A stretch of DNA of 64,000 nucleotides, taken from contig CAJUDZ010000011.1 in assembly GCA_910584965.1 (NCBI GenBank), positions 1 to 64,000 on the forward strand. Direction: 5' to 3'. This stretch comes from an uncultured Lachnospiraceae bacterium (lineage in GTDB: Bacteria > Bacillota > Clostridia > Lachnospirales > Lachnospiraceae). Every line of letters starts with the position of its first letter. Within the stretch, counting starts at the first letter, position 1. Both the position numbers and the translations under genes were made by a program. Below the pieces are notes generated by a model that saw nothing but the letters and a program-made list of their open reading frames with translations, did not search any database and was not told the origin of the DNA. Below are positions 24,691-32,208 of this stretch, piece after piece.

Positions 24691-24960
24691 TTACAGATTC
24701 TTAACAATATGATTATATCTTGCCGTAAAAACGATTTTGACAATCGTGCTGAGCAGCATCAGCAGAATATCCCATAATAAAAAGGAATAGGCATTTTGTA
24801 TGAATGCCTGATACCACGCCGCGCCTTCCCAGATCTTGTTCCCGAAAAAAATAAATAACAAAAGAAGCAACGCTATGGTCATAAAGAACCAGCGAAAACC
24901 GTTTGCAACCGTCATCGGCACGCTGGCCTTCGCCGCGATTTCTTTCTGCTGCTCAGTCAT
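24691..24960 (-). CDS. Small two-helix membrane protein
   Basis: 89 residues with hydrophobic segments WFFMTIALLLLLFIFF (about 24-39) and FLLWDILLMLLSTIVKIVF (about 60-78); N- and C-termini are charged. No family recognised. It lies 27 nt downstream of nrdR and 70 nt upstream of yqeG on the same strand, so is probably co-transcribed. Length, ribosome site (AGGAAG) and membrane pattern favour a real gene. Confidence 0.65.
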   Translation of the reverse strand: MTEQQKEIAAKASVPMTVANGFRWFFMTIALLLLLFIFFGNKIWEGAAWYQAFIQNAYSFLLWDILLMLLSTIVKIVFTARYNHIVKNL

Positions 24961-24987
24961 ATAAACTTCCTTTCCATCCCGCTGCGG

Positions 24988-25458
24988 TTATCCGACGGGA
25001 TTCTCCGATGTATCCAGAACTTTCTTCAGCTCATCCATAAATGTATTGATATCTTTAAACTCACGATAAACGGAAGCGAATCTGACATAAGCCACCGCTT
25101 CTAAATCCTTCAGTTTATTCATGACAAGCTCGCCGATCACCTGACTGGAGATTTCCTTTTCTTCCCGGTTAAAAATATCCGTCTCGATTTCGTCGATTAA
25201 CTGATTAATCCGGTTAATACTGATCGGCCGCTTATGACAGGCCCGAAGCACGCCGGCCTCAATTTTGGTTCTGTCGTAAGTTTCCCTGTTATTGTCTTTT
25301 TTGATGATAATTAACGGAATCGTTTCGACTTTCTCATATGTCGTAAAACGCTTCTCGCATTCGTCGCACACGCGCCTTCTTCTGATCGAATTATTATCTT
25401 CCGCCGGTCTGCTGTCGATAACTCTTGTATTTTCATGACCACAAAATGGACATTTCAT
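24988..25458 (-). CDS. nrdR: Transcriptional repressor NrdR
   Basis: 156 residues from ATG 25458, the family start MKCPFCGHENTRVIDSR; the longer frame adds an unlikely 13 residues. NrdR senses ATP/dATP and represses ribonucleotide reductase genes. The zinc ribbon (CPFC near 3-6 and CDECEKRF near 31-38) is followed by an ATP-cone domain (IIKKDNNRETYDRTKIEAG through YREFKDI). No nrd genes or obvious NrdR boxes are in the window, so targets are elsewhere. Confidence 0.96.
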   Translation of the reverse strand: MKCPFCGHENTRVIDSRPAEDNNSIRRRRVCDECEKRFTTYEKVETIPLIIIKKDNNRETYDRTKIEAGVLRACHKRPISINRINQLIDEIETDIFNREEKEISSQVIGELVMNKLKDLEAVAYVRFASVYREFKDINTFMDELKKVLDTSENPVG

Positions 25459-25570
25459 CCCCAATCCCCCATTCATGATGCTCTTTGACATATCCAAACA
25501 AAGCTTACCATAATAATCGAATTATGTCAACTGTTATCCGTCTGTCCGTTCTCTATGCAGCGTTCTTTCC

Positions 25571-25810
25571 CTACCCCTTTTTACAGATATCCACAATAAT
25601 AATATCCGGGCCAATCTGCTTGATATCCTTATAACAGATTACATAATCCGGATCATTGCAGAATAGACTGTACAATTTATTGTTGCCCGGCACAATCAGC
25701 TTGTAAATCTGTCCCGTGCATTCGTCAAATTCAAAATCCGCCACCCTGCCCAATTTCTGACAGTTCTTTAAATTTATGACTTCCTTTTTCTTAAAATCTG
25801 AAAACAGCAT
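25571..25810 (-). CDS. YlmC/YmxH family PRC-barrel protein
   Basis: 79 residues with one PRC-barrel-like domain: VINLKNCQKLGRVADFEFD at the start, GQIYKLIVPG, YVICYKDIKQIGPDIIIVDI at the end. The family is found next to sigG and nrdR in spore-forming Firmicutes and has been tied to sporulation only by context. Soluble, no catalytic residues. Confidence 0.88.
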   Translation of the reverse strand: MLFSDFKKKEVINLKNCQKLGRVADFEFDECTGQIYKLIVPGNNKLYSLFCNDPDYVICYKDIKQIGPDIIIVDICKKG

Positions 25811-25874
25811 ATATTTCCGACACTCTGCCCTTTTTATTATTAAATGCCGGAATGCCGGAAATGTTCCTGTCTTC

Positions 25875-27050
25875 TCAATTTACCTCGATATAATCTTTAA
25901 AGACGTATCCGATGCTTCCGTCTTCCAGTATAATCTCATACCATTCGCCGCCCGGTTCCACATTCGTATACTCATAAGTCTCCCCTGCTTTGGCCACCTT
26001 TATGACATTGGTTCCCTGGGTAGACGGTTTATCCCTGACGTTGACATTGGAAACAATTATCAGGCTGCCCGCCTGCTGCATCTCCTCATAGATGTCTTCC
26101 GAGTTCCCGTCTGTCTGATTTCCGCCGTCCGGTTCACCTTCCGTACCTTCGCCTTCCGTACCTTCGCCTTCCGCTCCCGAACCATCTCCGCTTTCCCCGT
26201 CTTCGCCGCCTTCTCCTTCTTCCTGAGTCGTCTGCTGTCCTTCGTCTCCCCCCGCTTCCTTCTTCTTCACCATCGTAAAAATCAGCACGGCGGCAATCGC
26301 AATGATCAAAAAGATCAGTACGACCGAGACGATCATCATGACGCTGTGGTCTTCTTCCTCGTCATCGTCATCATCGTCGTCATCATCTTCCCACTCCTCA
26401 TAATACCGTTCCCGGACGGGCTCCGGCCTTCTCCTTCTCGCCGGTTCGGGAGCCGGAACGGACCTTCTCCTGCGTTCCTCCTCGTACTCTTCTTCGTCGC
26501 GCACGGGTCTTCTCCTCCGCCCCTCTTCGTATTCCGCGTCACGCGCAGATTTTCGCCTTCTTTCTTCTTCGTATTCCAGCGCCTGCGGGGATTTCCGGTT
26601 GCGTTCCGCTTCGTATTCCAGATCGCGCGCAGATTTTTTCTTTTTCTCTTCTTCATATACTGACGCCTGCGCAGGCTTTCTTCTTTCTTCCTCATATTCC
26701 GGCGCCTGCGGAGCTTTCCGGCTTTTCGGTCTGTCGCTCTCCGTCCCGGACTGTGATTTCCGGCTCTTAGGCTGTTCCGCCTTCCTGTTCACCCGCATTT
26801 CGCGTTCCGTCTCGGACAGAATGTTTTTTTCGATATCGGCAATCGGAATATCTTCTTTCCTGAAAATCTTTGTATCTCCATCCGGCATCTCTTTCCCGAT
26901 CGTTTTACCGCATTCCGGACAAAATTTTGCTCCTTCCCGTAAAGACGCACCGCATTCCGGGCATTTCTGTTTCCTGACTACTTTACATCCACACTGGTTA
27001 CAAAACTTGTCCGTATCCAGCAATTCCGCTCCACACTTTTTACACTTCAT
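25875..27050 (-). CDS. Zinc-ribbon / charged-repeat / SH3b transmembrane protein
   Basis: 391 residues from ATG 27050 (GAGGTGG upstream). Order: two zinc ribbons (CKKCG...CNQCG and CPECG...CPECG, residues 3-50); a disordered region about 85-215 with six copies of a 14-residue unit of the type EYEEERRRKSARDA; an Asp/Glu run; one transmembrane helix (MMIVSVVLIFLIIAIAAVLI, about 234-253); an acidic Gly/Glu-rich outer linker; and a C-terminal SH3_3 domain (NVNVRDKPSTQG to YVFKDYIEVN, about 330-391). The topology puts zinc ribbons inside and the wall-binding domain outside. Function unknown; a structural or sensing link between cytoplasm and wall is one reading. Confidence 0.8.
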   Translation of the reverse strand: MKCKKCGAELLDTDKFCNQCGCKVVRKQKCPECGASLREGAKFCPECGKTIGKEMPDGDTKIFRKEDIPIADIEKNILSETEREMRVNRKAEQPKSRKSQSGTESDRPKSRKAPQAPEYEEERRKPAQASVYEEEKKKKSARDLEYEAERNRKSPQALEYEEERRRKSARDAEYEEGRRRRPVRDEEEYEEERRRRSVPAPEPARRRRPEPVRERYYEEWEDDDDDDDDDEEEDHSVMMIVSVVLIFLIIAIAAVLIFTMVKKKEAGGDEGQQTTQEEGEGGEDGESGDGSGAEGEGTEGEGTEGEPDGGNQTDGNSEDIYEEMQQAGSLIIVSNVNVRDKPSTQGTNVIKVAKAGETYEYTNVEPGGEWYEIILEDGSIGYVFKDYIEVN

Positions 27051-27152
27051 GGTATGCCACCTCTTTAGTTGCTGATTAAAATGAAATATATGAATAATGT
27101 ACCAGAAATAAACCTCTTTGTAAAACATTTTTTGGATTCCTGAATAAATCGT

Positions 27153-27181
27153 GAATAATTCCCACGCTTTCGCACATCCTT
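27153..27181 (+). promoter_or_regulatory. Possible forespore (sigma-F/G) promoter of sigG
   Basis: GAATA (27153-27157), 17 bp, CATCCTT (27175-27181) partly matches the sigma-F/sigma-G pattern (GHATR, about 18 bp, CATnnTA). Weak on sequence alone; supported by the gene it precedes. Confidence 0.35.
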
Positions 27182-27216
27182 TTTAGGAAAGATGATGAAA
27201 GGGGATAAGCGATATT

Positions 27217-27996
27217 ATGGTTCAGGGAAAGGTTGAGATCTGCGGCGTCAATACCGCCAAACTTCCATTGTTAAAAAATGCGGAAAAGGAGGAACTTTTC
27301 CGGAAAATCGGAGACGGGGACGACAATGCGAGAAAAGAATACATCAAAGGTAATCTGCGGCTTGTTTTAAGCGTCATCAAACGATTCCATTCCAGCAATG
27401 AAAATGTGGATGATCTTTTCCAGATCGGCTGCATCGGCCTGATTAAAGCAATCGATAATTTCGACAGCAGCCTGAACGTGAAATTTTCCACTTATGCGGT
27501 ACCGATGATTATCGGGGAAATCCGGCGCTATCTGCGGGATTCCAACAGCATCCGCGTTTCCCGCTCCTTAAAGGACACCGCCTATAAAGCCATCTATGCG
27601 AAAGAAAATCTGACCAGAAAAAACGCACAGGAACCCACCATCAACGAAATTGCCGCGGAAATCGGCATTTCCCAGGAAGATATCGTCTATGCGCTCGACG
27701 CCATCCAGAGCCCGATGAGCCTGTACGAGCCGATTTATACGGACGGCGGGGACACGCTCTACGTCATGGACCAGATCAGCGATAAAAAGAACAAAGAAGA
27801 AGTCTGGGTTGAACATATCTCCCTGAGCGAAGCCATGAAGAAACTGTCGGAACGGGAATATGAGATCATCACGCTGCGTTTCTTTGAGGGAAAAACCCAG
27901 ATGGAAGTCGCGGACAAAATCGGCATTTCCCAGGCACAGGTCTCCCGCCTGGAAAAAAATGCGCTGAAAACAATGCGGAACTATCTGACGGCGTAG
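27217..27996 (+). CDS. sigG: Sporulation sigma factor SigG
   Basis: 259 residues. Sigma-70 region 2 (NLRLVLSVIKRF, DDLFQIGCIGLIKAIDNFD), region 3 (LTRKNAQEPTINEIAAEIG) and region 4 with helix-turn-helix TQMEVADKIGISQAQVSRLE are complete. The start VQGKVEICGVNTAKLPLL is characteristic of the late forespore factor sigma-G rather than sigma-F. GAAAGGGG precedes the ATG. In most Clostridia it follows sigE on the same strand; here it is on the opposite strand and separated from sigE by a response regulator gene. Confidence 0.95.
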   Translation: MVQGKVEICGVNTAKLPLLKNAEKEELFRKIGDGDDNARKEYIKGNLRLVLSVIKRFHSSNENVDDLFQIGCIGLIKAIDNFDSSLNVKFSTYAVPMIIGEIRRYLRDSNSIRVSRSLKDTAYKAIYAKENLTRKNAQEPTINEIAAEIGISQEDIVYALDAIQSPMSLYEPIYTDGGDTLYVMDQISDKKNKEEVWVEHISLSEAMKKLSEREYEIITLRFFEGKTQMEVADKIGISQAQVSRLEKNALKTMRNYLTA

Positions 27997-28020
27997 CCTC
28001 CACGGTTACAGCAATTTCCT
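27997..28020. repeat. Dispersed terminator-linked repeat, copy 3
   Basis: Begins right after the sigG stop codon, core GGTTACAGCAATTTCCT (28004-28020), followed by a second short copy GGCAATTTCCTATAAAT (28024-28040) and the terminator 28046-28069. Confidence 0.6.
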
Positions 28021-28045
28021 AACGGCAATTTCCTATAAATTAAAA

Positions 28046-28069
28046 AGCGCAGGCCCGGCGGCCTGCGCT
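28046..28069 (-). terminator. Terminator of the response regulator gene
   Basis: AGCGCAGGC (28046-28054) / GCCTGCGCT (28061-28069); the minus strand continues TTTTTAATTT. The stem is a close relative of those at 54-77 and 145-168. Confidence 0.8.
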
Positions 28070-28076
28070 GTAAAAT

Positions 28077-30098
28077 TTACTTCTCCCCGGCATTGTTACG
28101 GAGATTGGCAATATCATAGGATAACGTAATATCCCTGTCGCCATACAGTTTGAAATAGTTCTGTACAATACGCTCCGTTACGACACGGATATCGCTCCGT
28201 TCGGCCCCTAACAAAATCACGAGGAACTGGGAACTGCTGTATCTCGTTCCGACGTCCACGCCGCGAAGGGATTTGATAATCGCCTGTTCCATACACTGCA
28301 TGGCCCGTTCCATCTGTTCGATTCGAATATCGCTTCCGTCTGAAGAATAAAGGGTAAAAAGAATCAGCTGCATTTCCTGTTTATTCCGCTGAGAAAAGTG
28401 CATGATAAAATCATAAACCCGCCCAAACTCTTCATAAGCGATCTGAAAGGCGCCGTGATAAGTCTGCCTGCTCTCCACCATGCTCACCAGTCTGCCCAGA
28501 TCGGCTTTCGACTGTTCCAGCGTCTTGGCCATGCTGGTTCCCTGATAAAACAGATAGCGCTGCTTGTCATTATTGTTCTGTTTGACATGGTATAAAGCCT
28601 TGTCCGCTTTTCTCACAAGTTCCGCAAAGCTTCCGCCGTCCACGCCATAAAGGCTGATACCGATGGAAAGAGAAATATTTCTCAGCATGCTGATCTGCTT
28701 CTTCCGTTCCTCAAAGGATGACAGAATCAGCCTGACCTTCTCTTCCGCCTCTTCCTGCCTGGTAATGCCGTCCACATAATATAAAAATTCGTCACCGCCC
28801 ATACGGCAGACGATATTCTTCCTGGAAACTTCTTTCAGCAGATCGGCTACCTCTTTCAGCACATAATCACCTGCCAGATGGCCGAATTTATCGTTCATTT
28901 CCCGGAAATTATCCAGATCGATCATCATAATGCAGCCGTTGCCGTTCCGCAGACTCTCGGTAATTTCCTTTTCGCCCTGTTCTCTGCCGAGCAGTCCCGT
29001 CAGATAATCCAGTTTGGTATTCAATCCGGTCTCTTCTCTCGTTACGCCGCCATATATTTTATCGCTGTTAAAAATCGGCATAACCATATCTTCTTCCGGA
29101 ATATTCTGCTGCAAATTGCCTTCTTCCAGCAGTTCCATGAACTGATCCACCAGATAAGGGTCAAACTGGGAACCTTTGCCCCGTACCAGCTCCTGACGCA
29201 CCATTTCGTCCTGTAACCGTTTCCTGTATACACGGTTGCTCGTCATGGCATCATACGAATCCACGATACCGATAATCCTTGCGACGACGGGGATTTCATC
29301 GCCTTTCAGGCCGCTCGGATATCCTTTTCCGTCATACCGCTCGTGATGATATTTGGCGCCTACGCTGACGTTTGGAAACATCTTGATATCTTTTAAAATT
29401 TCCGCGCCCATGACCGTATGATTCTTAATCAGCTCAAACTCCACGTTGGTCAGCTTAAACGGTTTGTTCAGCACAGAATCCGGCACGCCGATTTTCCCGA
29501 TATCGTGTAAAAGCGCAATATAATGGATGTTCTGCACCTCGTCTTCCGACCAGCCGATTTTCCGTGCCAGCGCTTCCGAATAATAGGCGACACGTATCGA
29601 ATGCCCTTTCGTATAATCATCTTTGGCGTCGATGGTATTGGCTACCGTCGTAATGGCCTGTATCGTTACAAGTTCCACTTCTCTCGTTTTCTCTTCCAGC
29701 CTGCGCTGCAAATCTTTCCGGTACCCGTCCAGTTCTATCGCGCGGCGGATTCGGTTCAGCATAATGCCGGGCTCAAAAGGCTTCGTAATGAAATCATGCG
29801 CCCCCATCTGAAAACATTTCGATTCCGTTTCCGTCTTCTTATCCGCCGTCAGGAAAATAACCGGAATCTTACACCAGTCCTCGTTTTCCTGCAGCAGCTT
29901 CATTACCTCAAAACCGCCGATCTCCGGCATAAAAATATCTAAAAGAATCAAATCAGGCCTGTACTTCATCAGATATTTAAAAGCCTGTTTGCCGGAATTG
30001 ACACCGACTACTTTATATTCCTCTATCAAAAACTTCTGTGCCGTTACCAGATTCATTCTGTCGTCATCCACGATCAGAATCGTCTTTTTTAAACCCAT
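28077..30098 (-). CDS. Response regulator with HD-GYP and GGDEF domains
   Basis: 673 residues from ATG 30098 (GGGGG about 8 nt upstream). Receiver domain 1-120 with acidic pocket DDD at 11-13, phospho-acceptor Asp54 and Lys near 105. HD-GYP domain about 145-330 with intact LLHDIGK and HHERYDGKGYPSGL. GGDEF domain about 365-520 with intact active site RMGGDEF and NxD motif DLDNF. The last 130 residues look like a degenerate GGDEF (RYSSSQFLVIL in place of GGDEF). It could both make and break c-di-GMP under control of phosphorylation; no partner kinase is adjacent. It lies between sigG and sigE, downstream of the sigE terminator. Confidence 0.93.
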   Translation of the reverse strand: MGLKKTILIVDDDRMNLVTAQKFLIEEYKVVGVNSGKQAFKYLMKYRPDLILLDIFMPEIGGFEVMKLLQENEDWCKIPVIFLTADKKTETESKCFQMGAHDFITKPFEPGIMLNRIRRAIELDGYRKDLQRRLEEKTREVELVTIQAITTVANTIDAKDDYTKGHSIRVAYYSEALARKIGWSEDEVQNIHYIALLHDIGKIGVPDSVLNKPFKLTNVEFELIKNHTVMGAEILKDIKMFPNVSVGAKYHHERYDGKGYPSGLKGDEIPVVARIIGIVDSYDAMTSNRVYRKRLQDEMVRQELVRGKGSQFDPYLVDQFMELLEEGNLQQNIPEEDMVMPIFNSDKIYGGVTREETGLNTKLDYLTGLLGREQGEKEITESLRNGNGCIMMIDLDNFREMNDKFGHLAGDYVLKEVADLLKEVSRKNIVCRMGGDEFLYYVDGITRQEEAEEKVRLILSSFEERKKQISMLRNISLSIGISLYGVDGGSFAELVRKADKALYHVKQNNNDKQRYLFYQGTSMAKTLEQSKADLGRLVSMVESRQTYHGAFQIAYEEFGRVYDFIMHFSQRNKQEMQLILFTLYSSDGSDIRIEQMERAMQCMEQAIIKSLRGVDVGTRYSSSQFLVILLGAERSDIRVVTERIVQNYFKLYGDRDITLSYDIANLRNNAGEK

Positions 30099-30190
30099 AT
30101 ATGTACCCCCATATATACTGCAAAAAACATCGCAAGAATGCCCTTTCAGGATTCTTCTTGTTTTATTATACGTTTTTTCAATCAAAAAAG

Positions 30191-30217
30191 CAATCGGATA
30201 TCTGATAATATCCGACT
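30191..30217 (-). terminator. Terminator of the spoIIGA-sigE operon
   Basis: CAATCGGATAT (30191-30201) and ATATCCGACTG (30207-30217 approximately) form an 11-bp stem with one G-U-type position; the minus strand then has GCTTTTTT. Located between the sigE stop (30252) and the response regulator start. Confidence 0.8.
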
Positions 30218-30251
30218 GCCTTCCGTCATTTTATATTTTATGTGCAGGGCC

Positions 30252-30992
30252 TTATGTTTCCCGCAAAATCTCTTTTTTCAGTCTGCGCATGATTTTTTTC
30301 TCCAGTCTGGAAATATAGGACTGTGAAATGCCAAGCAGCTCCGCAACTTCCTTCTGTGTCAGTTCTTTTCCGTCCGCATTGCCAAGCCCGAAACGCAGCC
30401 TGATAATGGTCTGCTCCCGTTCCGAAAGCCTGGAAATGGCTTTCAGCAAGAGTTTTCTCTCCACCTCGTTTTCGATATCCTGATAGATGACGTCTTCATC
30501 CGTTCCCAGAATATCGGAAAGCAAAAGTTCATTCCCGTCCCAATCCACATTGAGCGGTTCGTCAATGGATACTTCCATTTTATGCTTGCTGTTCCGCCGC
30601 AGATACATCAGGATTTCATTCTCGATGCAGCGTGAAGCATAAGTTGCCAGTTTGATGTTCTTTTCCGGATTAAAAGTATTGATAGACTTTATCAGCCCAA
30701 TCGTGCCGATGGATATCAGATCTTCCACACCCACGCCCGTATTATCAAACTTTTTGGCTATGTATACGACCAGACGCAGATTATGTTCGATTAACAGCGC
30801 TTTTGCCTCGTTTTCATATTCCGTTCCGAGATCGCCTATAATTTCATTTTCTTTTTCTACTTCAAGCGGCGGCGGCAATACCTCCGCGCCTCCTATATAA
30901 TGTATATCCCCCTGCCTGTGCATCAGGAATCTGGTATCCCTGCGCACCATTTTAAACTGTACTTTGCCGGGAATTGCCACTTTAAAAACCAT
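30252..30992 (-). CDS. sigE: Sporulation sigma factor SigE (pro-form)
   Basis: 246 residues. Mother-cell-specific early sigma factor made as an inactive precursor. The N-terminal extension ends in YIGGAEVLPPPL (about 32-43), the region cut by SpoIIGA. Region 2 (HNLRLVVYIAKKFDNTGVG, DLISIGTIGLIKSINTFNP) and region 4 (SEREQTIIRLRFGLG, TQKEVAELLGISQSYISRLE) are canonical. AGGAGG lies before the ATG, 11 nt after spoIIGA, so both are on one transcript. Confidence 0.97.
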   Translation of the reverse strand: MVFKVAIPGKVQFKMVRRDTRFLMHRQGDIHYIGGAEVLPPPLEVEKENEIIGDLGTEYENEAKALLIEHNLRLVVYIAKKFDNTGVGVEDLISIGTIGLIKSINTFNPEKNIKLATYASRCIENEILMYLRRNSKHKMEVSIDEPLNVDWDGNELLLSDILGTDEDVIYQDIENEVERKLLLKAISRLSEREQTIIRLRFGLGNADGKELTQKEVAELLGISQSYISRLEKKIMRRLKKEILRET

Positions 30993-31003
30993 CTTTTTTC
31001 CTC

Positions 31004-31813
31004 CTAGTTTTCCATTAGTTGAGGATGTAATATCATCTGATAAAGGCTATCCTGTGATATTCCCGTATTGCAAATTGCGACAATGACCCTTTTGCAGCAT
31101 ATTTCCCGATAAGTATCTTCAATAATAAGCTCCGGAAGCTCATACGCATCCAGAATGCCTCTTTTCTTTCCAATGCTCTGAAAGGGAATGGCATGATACC
31201 TTTCGGGCAGAAAAAAATCCTGAATCGTTCCGGCGGCGCTTTCGCTGATAATACAGACCGGCGCGCCGTTTACGGGTTCGCACAAATGATTCCCCGTATC
31301 CAAAAGCGCTTTTAAACACACATTTTTCTCTCCCAAAGGAATCCTGACCGCCTTTAAATCCTCCGCTTTTTCCCGATACAGCCTCCGAATCAGAAACCGG
31401 AAAAAACCGTAACCGATATAACCGGAAAAAGCAAGCGCCCAGATACCATATTGTCTTTTTCCAAACCATGCAAAACGTTCGGTGAGCCATAACACGACGC
31501 CTCCCAGCAGAAGACCGCATGTACCCATAACCATGCTGCTCTTTATCAGAAGCCCCGGCGGCCGGATCGCAAACGCAACACGAATCATACACATACTGAC
31601 AGGTATCACCCAAAGCGCGAGCCTTATCCTCAGATTCCAGACCGGAAATAAAATGACCAGACATATCATTCCGGCCCCCAGTAAGGCTCCGGGCACAATC
31701 CTTCCATGCGTGGCAGTACATTTCAGAACTTTACCCGTTATGGATAATAAATACAGATTCATAACGAACTGAACAAAAAAAACGCTGTCAATATACAATT
31801 TGTAATACACCAA
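31004..31813 (-). CDS. spoIIGA: Sigma-E processing peptidase SpoIIGA
   Basis: 269 residues. The N-terminal half is membrane-embedded with about five helices (to residue 150); the C-terminal cytoplasmic half holds the aspartic protease-like motif LLDTGNHL near 188 that cleaves pro-sigma-E after signalling from the forespore. The frame opens at TTG 31813 or GTG 31810; no ATG fits, and AAAGG is about 13 nt away. It is first in the spoIIGA-sigE operon and has a Spo0A-type promoter. Confidence 0.95.
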   Translation of the reverse strand: MVYYKLYIDSVFFVQFVMNLYLLSITGKVLKCTATHGRIVPGALLGAGMICLVILFPVWNLRIRLALWVIPVSMCMIRVAFAIRPPGLLIKSSMVMGTCGLLLGGVVLWLTERFAWFGKRQYGIWALAFSGYIGYGFFRFLIRRLYREKAEDLKAVRIPLGEKNVCLKALLDTGNHLCEPVNGAPVCIISESAAGTIQDFFLPERYHAIPFQSIGKKRGILDAYELPELIIEDTYREICCKRVIVAICNTGISQDSLYQMILHPQLMEN

Positions 31814-31859
31814 TCACCATGCCTTTCTCTCAGTATACGATACCTCCTGTTTCTGCTTC

Positions 31860-31893
31860 ATTATATGAAAAAAGGAGCGATAATTTTGTCAAA
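31860..31893 (-). promoter_or_regulatory. spoIIGA promoter with long spacer and Spo0A box
   Basis: Minus strand TTGACA (31892-31887) and perfect TATAAT (31865-31860) separated by 21 bp, far from the usual 17. The plus strand over the -35 reads TTTGTCAAA (31885-31893), a full match to the Spo0A box TTTGTCRAA. This reproduces the design of the Bacillus spoIIG promoter (22-bp spacer, 0A box over the -35). Confidence 0.75.
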
Positions 31894-31938
31894 TCCAGGG
31901 AGCATTTCCAAAATATTTTCTGACTATTTTCGCACAAC

Positions 31939-31970
31939 CAAAAATCGTCGCCCGGCGGCGACGATTTTTG
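31939..31970. terminator. Bidirectional terminator between ftsZ and spoIIGA
   Basis: Perfect 14-bp stem CAAAAATCGTCGCC (31939-31952) / GGCGACGATTTTTG (31957-31970) with tetraloop cggc; T5 on either strand inside the stem base. It ends the dcw transcript after the hairpin repeats. Confidence 0.8.
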
Positions 31971-31992
31971 AATAGAATTATGCTGTGGCAAT

Positions 31993-32208
31993 TTCACGCA
32001 AAGAGGACTCTAACGCAGCGTATTTTGCGGCCTTCACATCCCCGGAAGAATCGCCTGAGCGATTCTTTCACGCAAAGTTATAGGACTTCTTAGGCGGCGT
32101 ATTTTACAGCCTTCACATCCCCGGAAGAATCGCCTGAGCGATTCTTTCACGCAAAGTTATAGGACTTCTTAAGCTGCGTATTTTGCAGCTTTAGAAGTCC
32201 TCTTTGCG
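31993..32208. repeat. Tandem hairpin repeats downstream of ftsZ
   Basis: Three units start with TTCACGCAAAG at 31993, 32067 and 32146 (74 and 79 bp steps). Each has a GGACTTCTTA block and a CGTATTTTgC block; the first two also hold the 8-bp hairpin AGAATCGC-ctga-GCGATTCT. The third unit, next to the ftsZ stop, folds as one long nested stem: GGACTTCTtAAGCTGC (32162-32177) with GCAGCTTTAGAAGTCC (32185-32200), closed by CGCAAAG/CTTTGCG. The gap 31814-32208 is otherwise occupied by the spoIIGA promoter and the terminator. Confidence 0.7.

Noticed and set aside
31993..32208. Possible CRISPR array from the repeats after ftsZ
   Set aside because: Only three units, repeat parts are long and hairpin-rich, the intervening sequences are themselves similar, and there are no cas genes.
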